Shown here: positions 44,723 through 53,701 of the stretch, in pieces
Layout: the number at the start of each line of letters is the position of its first letter
Position numbering within the stretch: the first letter of the stretch is position 1
The notes under the pieces: generated by a model
Told to the model about the DNA's origin: nothing
The model's database searches: none
The model's input: only the letters and a program-made list of their open reading frames with translations
Position numbers and translations under genes: made by a program
Source of the DNA: Azospirillum sp. B510
GTDB lineage: Bacteria; Pseudomonadota; Alphaproteobacteria; Azospirillales; Azospirillaceae
DNA length: 64,000 nucleotides
Reading direction: 5' to 3'
Assembly: GCF_000010725.1 (NCBI RefSeq)
Contig: NC_013854.1
Location: 1,951,001 to 2,015,000 of the forward strand

Positions 44723-45790
44723 TCAATCGTCGCCGCCGCCTTTCAGATCCAGCAGGCCGCGCAGTTCCTGCACCCGGCGCTCGGCGCTGTGTTCGGCCAG
44801 CACCCGCTTGCGCGCCCGGCGGCCGAGATCGCTCAGATGATTGCGCGGCAGCATCATCGCGGTGGTGACGTCGTCGGTCTGGGCCGCCACCAGAATCTCC
44901 CGGCCGGGCTCGAAGAAGCTGTCCAGCCCCTCCCAGCGGTCGGCGACGATGGCGGCGCCGCAGGCCGCGGCCAGGAACAGCCGGTCGGACGGGCACCAGC
45001 CGATCCGGCGCTCGTCGTCGCGGGCCAGCGTCAGCGCCAGATTGGCCGAGGCCAGGACGTCCGGCCGCAGCGCCGGATCGAGATCGGGAAAGGTCAGGAT
45101 GTTGGGCGCGCGCGGCACCCCGTCCGGCAGGTCGGCGCCGACCAGCGCGAAGCGGCGGCGGGTCAACCGCTGGGCCGGGCCGATGAAGAAGCTGTCCAGC
45201 CCCTCGCGGATGCCGTCCGGCCCGTCGACGATGCAGCAGAGGTCGGCCAGATACTCCCGCTTGAAGTCGCCGGGCTTGTCGGCCTCCGGCACGATCCAGG
45301 GATAGAGCGGCGCCACCGACTCCGCGCCGGCCTTGGCGCGGTAACGGTCGAGCGCCGGCCCGCCGCAGGAGGCGAGCACGAGGTCGAAGCCGGCCAGCCC
45401 GTCGGCCGGCAGATGGGCCGCCACCTCCCCCGCCTCCAGCGCGGTGAGGCTGAGCGGGGCCTCGGGATCGTAGAGCACGCGGCGCGGCGCCCTCGACCGG
45501 CGGACGAGGTCGGCGGCGCGGCGGGCGTCCGGCCCGTGCGCCACCACCAGCGCGACGCCGGCATCGTCGGCCTGCGACACCGCCGCCGACGCGACATCGT
45601 CCCAGGCGGCGTAGGACAGCACCTCGCCACCGGGAATGCTCCAGGCGGTCGGCGCGGCGGGGCCGGCGCGTTCGACCGCCACCACGCGATGGCCGCGGAT
45701 CGCCAGCGCCTGGATCAGCGCACGCCAGCGCGCCCGGTGCCCGCCATCGCCGCGATGGCCGTTGGTCAAGCCGAAGATCACGATTTTCAT
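44723..45790 (-). CDS. Glycosyltransferase family 1-like protein (CgeB-type)
   Basis: 355 residues from the ATG at 45790 (MKIVIFGLTNGHRGDG); the frame runs 68 residues further upstream without domain character. The N-terminal Rossmann-like half has a glycine-rich start and the C-terminal half has SANLALTLARDDERRIGWCP, then SDRLFLAAACGAAIVADRWE, as in the C-terminal domain of CgeB-like glycosyltransferases. The donor and acceptor are unknown. It may be involved in surface polysaccharide or glycan modification, but no other genes of such a cluster are adjacent. Confidence 0.75.
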   Translation of the reverse strand: MKIVIFGLTNGHRGDGGHRARWRALIQALAIRGHRVVAVERAGPAAPTAWSIPGGEVLSYAAWDDVASAAVSQADDAGVALVVAHGPDARRAADLVRRSRAPRRVLYDPEAPLSLTALEAGEVAAHLPADGLAGFDLVLASCGGPALDRYRAKAGAESVAPLYPWIVPEADKPGDFKREYLADLCCIVDGPDGIREGLDSFFIGPAQRLTRRRFALVGADLPDGVPRAPNILTFPDLDPALRPDVLASANLALTLARDDERRIGWCPSDRLFLAAACGAAIVADRWEGLDSFFEPGREILVAAQTDDVTTAMMLPRNHLSDLGRRARKRVLAEHSAERRVQELRGLLDLKGGGDD

Positions 45791-46076
45791 GGCGGCGGCA
45801 CCTTTGGTGGCGTTCCGTGACGGAGGGTGGGCTCTTCGTCGAAGCGCTTCCGGATCAACGCGATCGAAGACGCATACGTTCCGGCCGGACCCGGCGCGGG
45901 TGGGCGTTGCGGAAGCGATGTCATGGACTCTGATATGGACCATCCCGATGGTCGTGCAAGCGCACCCAGGCCGCAATAGGGGATTCCTCACCACACCCGC
46001 CTATTTGCCGGTTGAGCCTTGCCGCCGGCGGCCTTAGGGTCACGGCCCGGCTTCCCTTCCGATCACGGTCGAGCGC

Positions 46077-47354
46077 ATGCGAGTTCCGTTCCGTCATCCC
46101 GCCCGCCTCCTTCTCGCCACCCTGCTGATGGCCGGCTGCCAGAGCACCGGCGCCACCACCCCGGCGCCGTCCGGCGCCGCGCCGGCCGCGGCCCAACCCG
46201 GCAGCGCGGCCCAGCCGGTGGCCCAGCAACCCGCCTCCTTCCCCGAATGGCTGGCGGCGTTGCGTGTCGAGGCGCTGGGCCAGGGCATCCGTCCGCAGAC
46301 CTTCGACCGCGCCTTCCAGCGGGTGAAGCTGTCCGACCGCGTCGTCGAGCTGGATTCGTCCCAGCCGGAATTCACCCGTCAGGTGTGGCAGTATCTCGAC
46401 AGCGCCGTGAACGAGAAGCGCGTCCAGGACGGCCGCCAGAAATTGCAGGAACAAGGGGCGTTGCTGTCCCGCATCAGCCGGCGCACCGGCGTGCCGGGGG
46501 AAATCCTGGTCGCCTTCTGGGGGGTGGAATCGGATTTCGGTAAGTCCACCGGCAATTTCCCGGTCATCGACGCGCTGACGACGCTGGCCTTCGAGGGCCG
46601 CCGCGCCGCCTATTTCCGCTCCGAACTGCTGGCGGCATTGCGCATCCTCGACTCCGGCGACATCGCGCCGGAACGCATGACCGGCTCCTGGGCCGGCGCC
46701 ATGGGCCAGACCCAGTTCATGCCCACCGTCTTCCTGCGCAACGCGGTGGACGAGGATGGCGACGGCCACCGCGACATCTGGGGCAGCATGCCCGACGTGC
46801 TGGCCTCGACCGCCAAGTTCGTGCTGGCCAACGGCTGGCGGCCGGGCGAGCCCTGGGGCCAGGAGGTGAGCTTGCCCGACGGCTTCCCCTATGACCAGGC
46901 CGAGTTGAGCGTCACCAAGCCGCTGTCGGAGTGGCGCCGGCTGGGCGTGCGCCCGCTCGACGGCGGCGAGCTGGCCGGCGACGCCCCGGCGTCGGTGCTG
47001 GTGCTGGCCGGGCATCGCGGACCGGCCTTCCTGGTGCGCGACAATTTCCGCGCCATCATGCGCTACAACCCCTCGACCAGCTATTCGCTGGCGGTCGCCC
47101 TGCTGGCCGACCGCATGACCGGCAAGCCCGGCGTGCGCGGAAGCTGGCCGCGCGAGGAGCAGGCGCTGAGCAAGGACGAGCGCATCGACCTGCAACAGCG
47201 TCTGGCGGCGCTGGGCATGGAGCCGGGAACCGCCGACGGCATCGTCGGGGCGAACACGCGCAACGCGGTGCGCCGCTTCCAGGCGTCGGTCGGCGAGATC
47301 CCGGACGGCTTCGCCACCAAGGCGTTGTTGGACCGGCTGCGCCAGCGGTCGTGA
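46077..47354 (+). CDS. Lytic murein transglycosylase, MltB-type lipoprotein with peptidoglycan-binding domain
   Basis: 425 residues. A lipoprotein signal ends with lipobox LMAGC (C21), so the protein is probably outer-membrane anchored. A low-complexity Ala/Pro linker is followed by the SLT_2 catalytic domain: TFDRAFQRVKLSDRVVELDS, the catalytic glutamate E151 in FWGVESDFGKSTGNFPVIDA, and GSWAGAMGQTQFMPTVFL. The C-terminal PG_binding_1 domain has LGMEPGTADGIVGANTRNAV. It cleaves peptidoglycan to 1,6-anhydro products. It is convergent with the CDF-like gene. Confidence 0.95.
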   Translation: MRVPFRHPARLLLATLLMAGCQSTGATTPAPSGAAPAAAQPGSAAQPVAQQPASFPEWLAALRVEALGQGIRPQTFDRAFQRVKLSDRVVELDSSQPEFTRQVWQYLDSAVNEKRVQDGRQKLQEQGALLSRISRRTGVPGEILVAFWGVESDFGKSTGNFPVIDALTTLAFEGRRAAYFRSELLAALRILDSGDIAPERMTGSWAGAMGQTQFMPTVFLRNAVDEDGDGHRDIWGSMPDVLASTAKFVLANGWRPGEPWGQEVSLPDGFPYDQAELSVTKPLSEWRRLGVRPLDGGELAGDAPASVLVLAGHRGPAFLVRDNFRAIMRYNPSTSYSLAVALLADRMTGKPGVRGSWPREEQALSKDERIDLQQRLAALGMEPGTADGIVGANTRNAVRRFQASVGEIPDGFATKALLDRLRQRS

Positions 47355-47362
47355 CCTGAAGG

Positions 47363-47392
47363 GCGCCGGAGGCGACGGACGCCCCCCGGCGC
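47363..47392. terminator. Possible hairpin between convergent genes
   Basis: GCGCCGG and CCGGCGC form a seven-bp stem between the transglycosylase and the CDF-like gene. There is no T run. Confidence 0.35.
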
Positions 47393-47408
47393 ACCCCCTT
47401 CCCGCGTT

Positions 47409-48068
47409 TCAGCGGCGGAGGGGGGAGGAGAATCGTCCGCCGCGCAGCAGGCCCCAGGCGTTCCCCAGCAGCAGCGCCGCCACCCCGGCGCCGGCCAGCG
47501 CGTCGGGGGCGCCGTCGAGCAGAAGCCAGCTCGCCGCCAGACCGGCCAGACCGGCGCCGAGCGGCAGCACATCCTTGCGCGAACAGAGCCAGATCGCCCG
47601 CAAGCCGAGTTTGCCGCGCCGGCCGGCGAACAGCAGGGTCGCGGCCGCCACCGTCACCCCGACGGCCAGCAGCAGGGCGAGGCTCGCCAGCGGCACATCG
47701 GGGATCGCCATGCCGGCGATGCCGCGCCCCGCCGTCACCACCAGCGCCAGCGCGGCGACGGCCAGCGCCGCCCCGTGCAGCATCGGCAAGTGCCGACACC
47801 AGTCCGGGCGCCAGAAATCCGGGCGCCCGCCCAGCCCGGCCAGCGTCACCGCATGGCCGGCGGCACGGTCCAGCACCAGCAGGGCCGCCGCCCACAGTGA
47901 AACCGCCTGCGTCGCGTCGGCGGTGGCGAGCAGCAGGGCGCCGAGCAGCCCATTCACCACCATCGCCATCCGCAGCGTCTGTTTCAGGTCGCCCGCCCCG
48001 CCGGTCGCCCCGCCGGCCGGACGCGGAGACCCGCCGCCGCAGGACCCGCCACAGCATCCGCCCTCCAT
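47409..48068 (-). CDS. Integral membrane protein related to cation-efflux (CDF) transporters, degenerate metal site
   Basis: 219 residues; GGAAGGGGCGG precedes the ATG. The Cys/Gly-rich N-terminus (MEGGCCGGSCGGGSPRPAGG) could bind metal. About six membrane helices follow. LKQTLRMAMVVNGLLGALLL and RAIWLCSRKDVLPLGAGLAG recall CDF transporters, whose TM5 usually has the metal-site pattern RNDxxxN; here it reads RKDVLPLG, and TM2 has D-x4-H instead of the usual D/H-x3-D. It is therefore probably a derived or non-transporting relative. The assignment is by my own pattern comparison only. Confidence 0.6.
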   Translation of the reverse strand: MEGGCCGGSCGGGSPRPAGGATGGAGDLKQTLRMAMVVNGLLGALLLATADATQAVSLWAAALLVLDRAAGHAVTLAGLGGRPDFWRPDWCRHLPMLHGAALAVAALALVVTAGRGIAGMAIPDVPLASLALLLAVGVTVAAATLLFAGRRGKLGLRAIWLCSRKDVLPLGAGLAGLAASWLLLDGAPDALAGAGVAALLLGNAWGLLRGGRFSSPLRR

Positions 48069-48347
48069 CGCACCGCCCCTTCCCGAAAACTCGAACGGCG
48101 CAGATCATAGGAGGGGCGCAGCCGCGCGTCCACGGCCATCAGATTTTCCTGATATGAAAAGCCCTCCGCCTTATCGAAAGGGCTGGCCTGACGGGATGGC
48201 CACCCTTTCGAACGGCTTTGGGGATAACCCGGCACACCCAACGGCGCACAACCTGTCTCATTGGTCGGTCACCCGTCCACCTCCATGAAAAGGAGGGGAG
48301 CGAGGCGGATATGGGGAGGACAGCAGCGGCATCACCGGACCCCCTCC

Positions 48348-49340
48348 ATGACGAAGCGCTTGCCCTCCCCCCTCAAGATCCTGATCGCCGACGACAATCC
48401 GCTGTTGCAGCGGGCGTTGAAGGACATGCTGGGACTGTGGGGCGTCGGCCAGATCATCACGGTCGCCAACGGGCAGGAGGCCAAGGAGGCCCTGCGGCGC
48501 GAGCTGTTCGACCTAATGGTGACCGACTGGGTGATGGAGCCGGTCGGCGGCGCGCAGTTGATCCGCTGGATCCGCCAGTCGCCGGAAAGCCTGCGGCCGA
48601 AGATGCCGATCATCGTGCTGACCGCCAATGCCGACCTCGCCACGGTGCGCAGCGCCTGGGATGCCGGCGCCGATTCCGTGCTGGCCAAGCCGGTACCGGC
48701 CGCCACGCTGGCGCGGCGCATCGACGCGGTGCTGACCCGGCGCGAGGCGGCCGTCCGCGGCGGCGGCGACGACGGCGCGGGCCCGGCCGGGCCACGGCCG
48801 GAGAGCGCCCGCCCGCCGTCCGGCGCCCTGTCAGGGATATCGCCACCCGGCGGCACGGCAAGGCTGCCGCCGCCCACCCTCCCCCTGGCCGCCGGCCCGC
48901 CCGACCGCGATGCCGCAACCCCGCGCAGCGACGATCCGCAGCGGCTGCGGCTGATGCTGGCGCTCGACCGGCTGGAAGCGGCCATCGACCGGCCCGACCC
49001 GATCGGCAGCCGGCTGCGCCATGCGCTGTCCGACTTGCAGGTCGCCACCGCCGGCGAATCCGCCGCGTCCTCCATCGTCGCCTCGCTGTCGACCTGCGTC
49101 ACCTGGGTGGAACCGGATGTCGAGGGCTATGCCGACGCCCTCCAGGCCCATGCCGCCGCGTTGCGCTGGCTGGCGGGATCGGATGGCGGCGCCCAGGCGA
49201 TGGCGGTGGCGCTGTGCCTGATCCGCACGCTGCGCGCCAGCGTCCGCACGCTGGCCGCCCGTGGCCAGGGTGATTTTGGCGGCTGGCCGGAAGGCGGCAA
49301 CCCGCCGCCTCCGGGCAAATCCCCCCTGACCGGCCGCTGA
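48348..49340 (+). CDS. Single-receiver response regulator with unknown C-terminal domain
   Basis: 330 residues from the ATG at 48348 (MTKRLPSPLKILIADDNPLL). The receiver has the acidic pair in ADDN, the phospho-acceptor aspartate in LMVTDWVMEP, MPIIVLTANAD and the KPV lysine. After about residue 130 is a Gly/Pro-rich linker of some 50 residues. A helical C-terminal region of about 130 residues follows (RLMLALDRLEAAIDRPDPIG, TCVTWVEPDVEGYADALQAH), without a DNA-binding motif that I recognise. It may be a protein-protein output domain. No kinase is adjacent, and the start lacks a good ribosome site. Confidence 0.82.
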   Translation: MTKRLPSPLKILIADDNPLLQRALKDMLGLWGVGQIITVANGQEAKEALRRELFDLMVTDWVMEPVGGAQLIRWIRQSPESLRPKMPIIVLTANADLATVRSAWDAGADSVLAKPVPAATLARRIDAVLTRREAAVRGGGDDGAGPAGPRPESARPPSGALSGISPPGGTARLPPPTLPLAAGPPDRDAATPRSDDPQRLRLMLALDRLEAAIDRPDPIGSRLRHALSDLQVATAGESAASSIVASLSTCVTWVEPDVEGYADALQAHAAALRWLAGSDGGAQAMAVALCLIRTLRASVRTLAARGQGDFGGWPEGGNPPPPGKSPLTGR

Positions 49341-49612
49341 GTCCGCCCCCATATCCTCGGAAGAGGGTCTGGGCGAAAGGGTTGGGCGAGAGGGCGGCGG
49401 AGCGGGAATTTCCGCAAGGCAAGGCATTCCATACGCTCCGTTACGGAAGACCTGCGGTTGCCGCGCCGTTCCTTGCTTTTTGCGGGGCGGGCCGCGGCGG
49501 GCGTTGCAGGATAAGACAGCCTTCATTACCTTTTTGCCCAGCGAACAAATCGGCTCCCCAGCACTCCGCCATGGACGTTGCCAGGCTGCCGACCGATGGG
49601 AGGAAATGAAGA

Positions 49613-52600
49613 ATGGCGGTCTCAACCGTGCCTCTGGCGAATGTGTCGCTTGAAGACAAATACGCGCTCGAACGGGGGCGCGTGTATCTCACCGGCACCC
49701 AGGCGCTGGTGAGGTTGCCGATGATGCAGCGCCAGCGCGACCTCGCCGCCGGGCTGAACACCGGCTGCTTCATTTCCGGCTATCGCGGCTCGCCGCTGGG
49801 CGGCTTCGACCAGAATCTGTGGAACGCCCGCAAGTTCCTGGAAAGGAACCACATCCGCTTCCAGCCCGGCGTGAACGAGGAGCTGGGCGCCACCGCCGTC
49901 TGGGGCAGCCAGCAGGTCGGCATGTTCAAGGGCGCCAAATATGACGGCGTCTTCGCCATGTGGTACGGCAAGGGGCCGGGCGTCGACCGCTCCGGCGACG
50001 TGTTCAAGCATGCCAACGCGGCGGGCACGTCCAGGCACGGCGGCGTGCTGGTGCTGACCGGCGACGACCACAACTGCAAATCCTCCACCTTCCCGCACCA
50101 GTCCGAACACGCCTACATGCACGCGATGATCCCGGTGCTGAACCCGTCGGGGGTGCAGGAGATCCTGGATTACGGCCTGATCGGCTGGCAGATGAGCCGC
50201 TGGTCGGGCTGCTGGATCGCCATGAAGACCATCGCCGAGACGGTGGACAGCTCGGCGTCCGTCCATATCGACCCTCAGCGCGTCTCCCCGGTGATCCCCG
50301 CCGATTTCCCGATGCCGCCGGGCGGCCTGAACATCCGCTGGCCCGACCCGCCGCTGGAGCAGGAATACCGGCTGATGAAGCACAAGCTGTACGCCGCCCT
50401 GGCGTTCGCGCGTGCCAACAGGCTGGACCGGGTGGTGATGGGAAGCCCGCGCCCGCGCTTCGGCATCGTCACCACCGGCAAGAGCTATCTCGACGTCCGT
50501 CAGGCCTTCGACGAGCTGGGCATCGGCGAGGAGATGGCGGCCGACTGGGGCATCACCGTCTACAAGGTCGGCATGCCCTGGCCGCTGGAGCGCGACGGCG
50601 TGCGCCATTTCGCCGAGGGGCTGGAAGAGATCGTCGTGGTCGAGGAGAAGCGCGCGGTCATCGAGAACCAGCTCAAGGAACAGCTCTACAACTGGCACCC
50701 CGACGTCCGTCCGAAGGTGGTCGGCAAATTCGACGAGCAGGGCGAGTGGATCCTGCCCAGCGCCGGGGAGCTGTCGCCGGCCCAGATCGCCGTGGTGATC
50801 GGCCGCCGCCTGCAACGCTTCATCGACAATGAGAATCTCGCCCGCCGCATCGCCTTCCTCGACGCGCAGGAGAAGCAGAAGGCCCATGTGGCGCGCGTGG
50901 TGCGCAAGCCGACCTTCTGTTCCGGCTGCCCGCACAACAGCTCCACCGTGGTGCCGCAGGGCAGCCGGGCGCTGGGCGGCATCGGCTGCCATTACATGGC
51001 GACGTGGCTCGACCGCTCGACCGACACCTTCACCCAGATGGGCGGCGAAGGTGTGCCCTGGGTCGGCCAGGCGCCCTTCACCGAGGAAAAGCACATCTTC
51101 GCCAATCTCGGCGACGGCACCTATTTCCATTCCGGCGTGCTGGCGATCCGGCAGGCCATCGCCGCCAAGGTGAACATCACCTACAAGATCCTGTTCAACG
51201 ACGCGGTCGCCATGACCGGCGGCCAGCCCTTCGACGGCACGCTGACCGTGCAGTCCATCGCCCATGTCCTGCGGGCGGAAGGCGTGCAGCGCATCACCGT
51301 CGTCAGCGACGAGCCGGAGAAATACGGCATCGGCAACGGCCTGCCGCAATATACCGGCGTCGAGCATCGCGACGACCTCGACCGCGTGCAGAAGGAGATG
51401 CGCGAGGTCCCCGGCGTCAGCGTGCTGATCTATGACCAGACCTGCGCCACCGAGAAGCGCCGCCGCCGCAAGCGCGGCAGGATGGCCGACCCGGCCAAGC
51501 GCGTGGTGATCAACGAGCTGGTGTGCGAGGGCTGCGGCGACTGTTCCACCAAATCCTCCTGCGTGTCGGTGATCCCGCAGGAGACCGAGTTCGGCCGCAA
51601 GCGGCGGATCGACCAGTCGAGCTGCAACAAGGATTATTCCTGCACCAAGGGCTTCTGCCCCAGCTTCGTGACGGTGGAGGGCGGGCAGCTGCGCAAGCCG
51701 AAGCCGGCGGCGGCGAACCCGGCGGCGGACGGTGGGACGTTGCCCGCCCCCGTTTTGCCCGCTTTCGACCGGACCTGGAGCCTGTATGTCACCGGCGTCG
51801 GCGGCACCGGCGTCGTCACCATCGGCGCCCTGCTGGGCATGGCCGCCCATATCGAGGGCAAGGGTGTCGGCGTGCTCGACATGACCGGGCTGGCGCAGAA
51901 GGGTGGCGCCGTCACCAGCCATATCCGCATCGCCGGCACGCCGGAGGACATCCATTCCGTCCGCATCGCCGCCGGCGGGGCCGACGCGGTTCTGGGCTGC
52001 GACCTGATCGTCGCGGCGGCGGGCGACGGCCTGTCGAAGATGACCGCAGGCCGCACCCGCGCCGTCATCAACACCCATGACAGCATCACCGCCGATTTCA
52101 TCAAGAAGCCCGACATGGTGATCCCGGTGCGCGACCTCGTCGGCGACATCCGCAAGGCCTGCGGCGACGGCAATGTCGATGCCTTCGACGCGACGACGCT
52201 GGCCACCGCGCTGTTGGGCGACAGCCTGTTCGCCAATCCCTTCCTGATGGGCTATGCGTGGCAGAAGGGCCTGATCCCGCTGAGCGAGTCCTCGATCCTG
52301 AAGGCCATCGAGCTGAACGGCGTGGCGGTGGCGCTGAACCTCGACGCCTTCCGCTGGGGCCGCCGCGCCGCCATCGACCTGGCCTCGGTGGAGGCCGCCG
52401 CGAAACCGCGGGAGGTGACGGAGGCCACGCCGTCGCTGCTGCTCGACCAGCGCCGTCCTTCCACCGGCCTGGACGAGGTGATCGAACGCCGCCGCCGTTT
52501 CCTGGTCGATTACCAGGACGCCGCCTATGCCGCCCGCTATCACGCGCTGGTCGATTGGACCCGGCGGACCGAGCAGCAGAAGATCCCCGGCTCCACCGCC

Positions 52601-53131
52601 CTGACCGAGGCGGTCGCCCGCGCCCATTTCAAGCTGATGGCCTACAAGGACGAGTATGAGGTGGCGCGGCTCTACACCGACAGCGGCTTCGTCGAGAACA
52701 TCGCGCGCCTGTTCGAGGGCGACTGGAAACTGACCTTCCACATGGCGCCGCCGGTGTTGGGCGAGGCCGAAGCGGATGGCGGTGAGCCTAAGAAGAAGAG
52801 CTTCGGCCCGTGGATGCTGCCGGTGCTGCGCCTGCTGGCCAAGGGCAAGCGGCTGCGCGGCACGCGGCTCGACCCGTTCGGCCGCACCGCCGAGCGCCGC
52901 CAGGAACGCCGGTTGATCGCCGAGTATGAGGCGGTGGTGGGCGAGCTGCTGACCGGCCTGACGGCCGAGAGGCTGGATCTGGCGGTGGAGATCGCGGCGC
53001 TGCCGATGGAGATGCGCGGCTATGGCCCGGTGAAGGCCCGCAATGTCGCGGCGGCGAAGGCGAAGGAGGCCCGGCTGCTGTCCGGCTTCCGCGCCCCGAT
53101 CACCGCCCCGCAGCCGCTGGCGGCGGAGTGA
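49613..53131 (+). CDS. Indolepyruvate ferredoxin oxidoreductase family protein, fused subunits
   Basis: 1,172 residues; GGAGGAAATGAAGA precedes the ATG. It combines the TPP-binding alpha part (GRVYLTGTQALVRLPMMQRQ, GCFISGYRGSPLGGFDQNLW, then FCSGCPHNSSTVVPQGSRAL), a cysteine-rich ferredoxin-like segment (CEGCGDCSTKSSCVSV) and the gamma-type domain (TGVGGTGVVTIGALLGMAAH, LDMTGLAQKGGAVTSHI). Such enzymes oxidatively decarboxylate aromatic 2-oxo acids such as indolepyruvate to acyl-CoA. In auxin-producing azospirilla it may divert or degrade indole-3-pyruvate; that role is inference. A strong terminator follows. Confidence 0.95.
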   Translation: MAVSTVPLANVSLEDKYALERGRVYLTGTQALVRLPMMQRQRDLAAGLNTGCFISGYRGSPLGGFDQNLWNARKFLERNHIRFQPGVNEELGATAVWGSQQVGMFKGAKYDGVFAMWYGKGPGVDRSGDVFKHANAAGTSRHGGVLVLTGDDHNCKSSTFPHQSEHAYMHAMIPVLNPSGVQEILDYGLIGWQMSRWSGCWIAMKTIAETVDSSASVHIDPQRVSPVIPADFPMPPGGLNIRWPDPPLEQEYRLMKHKLYAALAFARANRLDRVVMGSPRPRFGIVTTGKSYLDVRQAFDELGIGEEMAADWGITVYKVGMPWPLERDGVRHFAEGLEEIVVVEEKRAVIENQLKEQLYNWHPDVRPKVVGKFDEQGEWILPSAGELSPAQIAVVIGRRLQRFIDNENLARRIAFLDAQEKQKAHVARVVRKPTFCSGCPHNSSTVVPQGSRALGGIGCHYMATWLDRSTDTFTQMGGEGVPWVGQAPFTEEKHIFANLGDGTYFHSGVLAIRQAIAAKVNITYKILFNDAVAMTGGQPFDGTLTVQSIAHVLRAEGVQRITVVSDEPEKYGIGNGLPQYTGVEHRDDLDRVQKEMREVPGVSVLIYDQTCATEKRRRRKRGRMADPAKRVVINELVCEGCGDCSTKSSCVSVIPQETEFGRKRRIDQSSCNKDYSCTKGFCPSFVTVEGGQLRKPKPAAANPAADGGTLPAPVLPAFDRTWSLYVTGVGGTGVVTIGALLGMAAHIEGKGVGVLDMTGLAQKGGAVTSHIRIAGTPEDIHSVRIAAGGADAVLGCDLIVAAAGDGLSKMTAGRTRAVINTHDSITADFIKKPDMVIPVRDLVGDIRKACGDGNVDAFDATTLATALLGDSLFANPFLMGYAWQKGLIPLSESSILKAIELNGVAVALNLDAFRWGRRAAIDLASVEAAAKPREVTEATPSLLLDQRRPSTGLDEVIERRRRFLVDYQDAAYAARYHALVDWTRRTEQQKIPGSTALTEAVARAHFKLMAYKDEYEVARLYTDSGFVENIARLFEGDWKLTFHMAPPVLGEAEADGGEPKKKSFGPWMLPVLRLLAKGKRLRGTRLDPFGRTAERRQERRLIAEYEAVVGELLTGLTAERLDLAVEIAALPMEMRGYGPVKARNVAAAKAKEARLLSGFRAPITAPQPLAAE

Positions 53132-53166
53132 ACGGCTCGGGGACATAAGGTGAGCTGAGGTGACCG

Positions 53167-53203
53167 ATGGCGCCCTCTCCGCCGGCTGCGGGGAGGGCGC
53201 CAT
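53167..53203 (+). terminator. Strong terminator after the indolepyruvate oxidoreductase gene
   Basis: ATGGCGCCCTCTCC pairs with GGGGAGGGCGCCAT around a nine-base loop and is followed by TCTTTC. The same hairpin may serve the convergent small membrane-protein gene. Confidence 0.8.
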
Positions 53204-53213
53204 TCTTTCGCCG

Positions 53214-53426
53214 TCAATGCCGCTTGGCTCCGGCGGTCATCATCCAGATGGCGACGAAGAACAGGGCGGTGCCGAGCAGGGCGGCATAGAGGATGATCGC
53301 CGGGTGGAAGAGGAAGCCGATGGGCAGGATCAGCAGCATCAGGGCGGCCGCGAGCAGCCCGAGCAGGAAGATGCCCAGGTTGAAATGCTCATGGATGGGG
53401 GCGTTCGGATCGTTGTGGGTCGTCAT
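53214..53426 (-). CDS. Small inner-membrane protein, 70 residues
   Basis: ATG at 53426 (MTTHNDPNAPIHEHFNLGIF) with GGAG nearby; the frame extends upstream but without support. Two hydrophobic helices (GIFLLGLLAAALMLLILPIG and ILYAALLGTALFFVAIWMM) predict a two-pass membrane protein with a short basic C-terminus (AGAKRH). I do not recognise the family. It is convergent with the indolepyruvate oxidoreductase gene. Confidence 0.66.
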   Translation of the reverse strand: MTTHNDPNAPIHEHFNLGIFLLGLLAAALMLLILPIGFLFHPAIILYAALLGTALFFVAIWMMTAGAKRH

Positions 53427-53550
53427 CGCATGGGCTCCGGTCCGGTGCCGCCGGTGCGGCGGCGGGGGTTGAACATGAGCGCAGGCTAATGAGGCGGAGA
53501 GCCGGCGACATTGCGAATCCGCAACGGTCCGGCGCTTTGCGGTCGGGTTG

Positions 53551-53678
53551 ATGGCGAACGCGGCTATCGCCCAACACTGGATCGCGGAATGGCGAAGCAC
53601 CCCGGCATGTCGGTGCTGACCAAGCCCTTCGCCATGGACGTGCTGGCGGCGCGAATCCGGGAGCTGATCGCGGGGTGA
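53551..53678 (+). pseudogene. Frameshifted 3' remnant of a response-regulator receiver
   Basis: One frame (from 53551) reads MANAAIAQHWIAE, which resembles the NAAIA segment near the end of receivers in hybrid kinases. After a frameshift near 53585-53590 the next frame reads MAKHPGMSVLTKPFAMDVLA, then ARIRELIAG and a stop, with the classical TKPF receiver lysine and final helix. No upstream part of a receiver remains. It lies between a small membrane gene and a sensor kinase, both on the opposite strand. Confidence 0.6.
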
Positions 53679-53701
53679 GGAGGGTTTGCGACGCGGCGGG
53701 C

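Noticed and set aside
44723..45994. A longer glycosyltransferase starting at 45994
   Set aside because: The MKIVIFGL start at 45790 is the natural beginning of the Rossmann-like domain; the extension is unstructured.
49622..53203. A 1,193-codon open frame opposite the indolepyruvate oxidoreductase gene
   Set aside because: Shadow frame with His/Arg/Gly-rich composition and no family signature; the plus strand has clear TPP and gamma-domain motifs.
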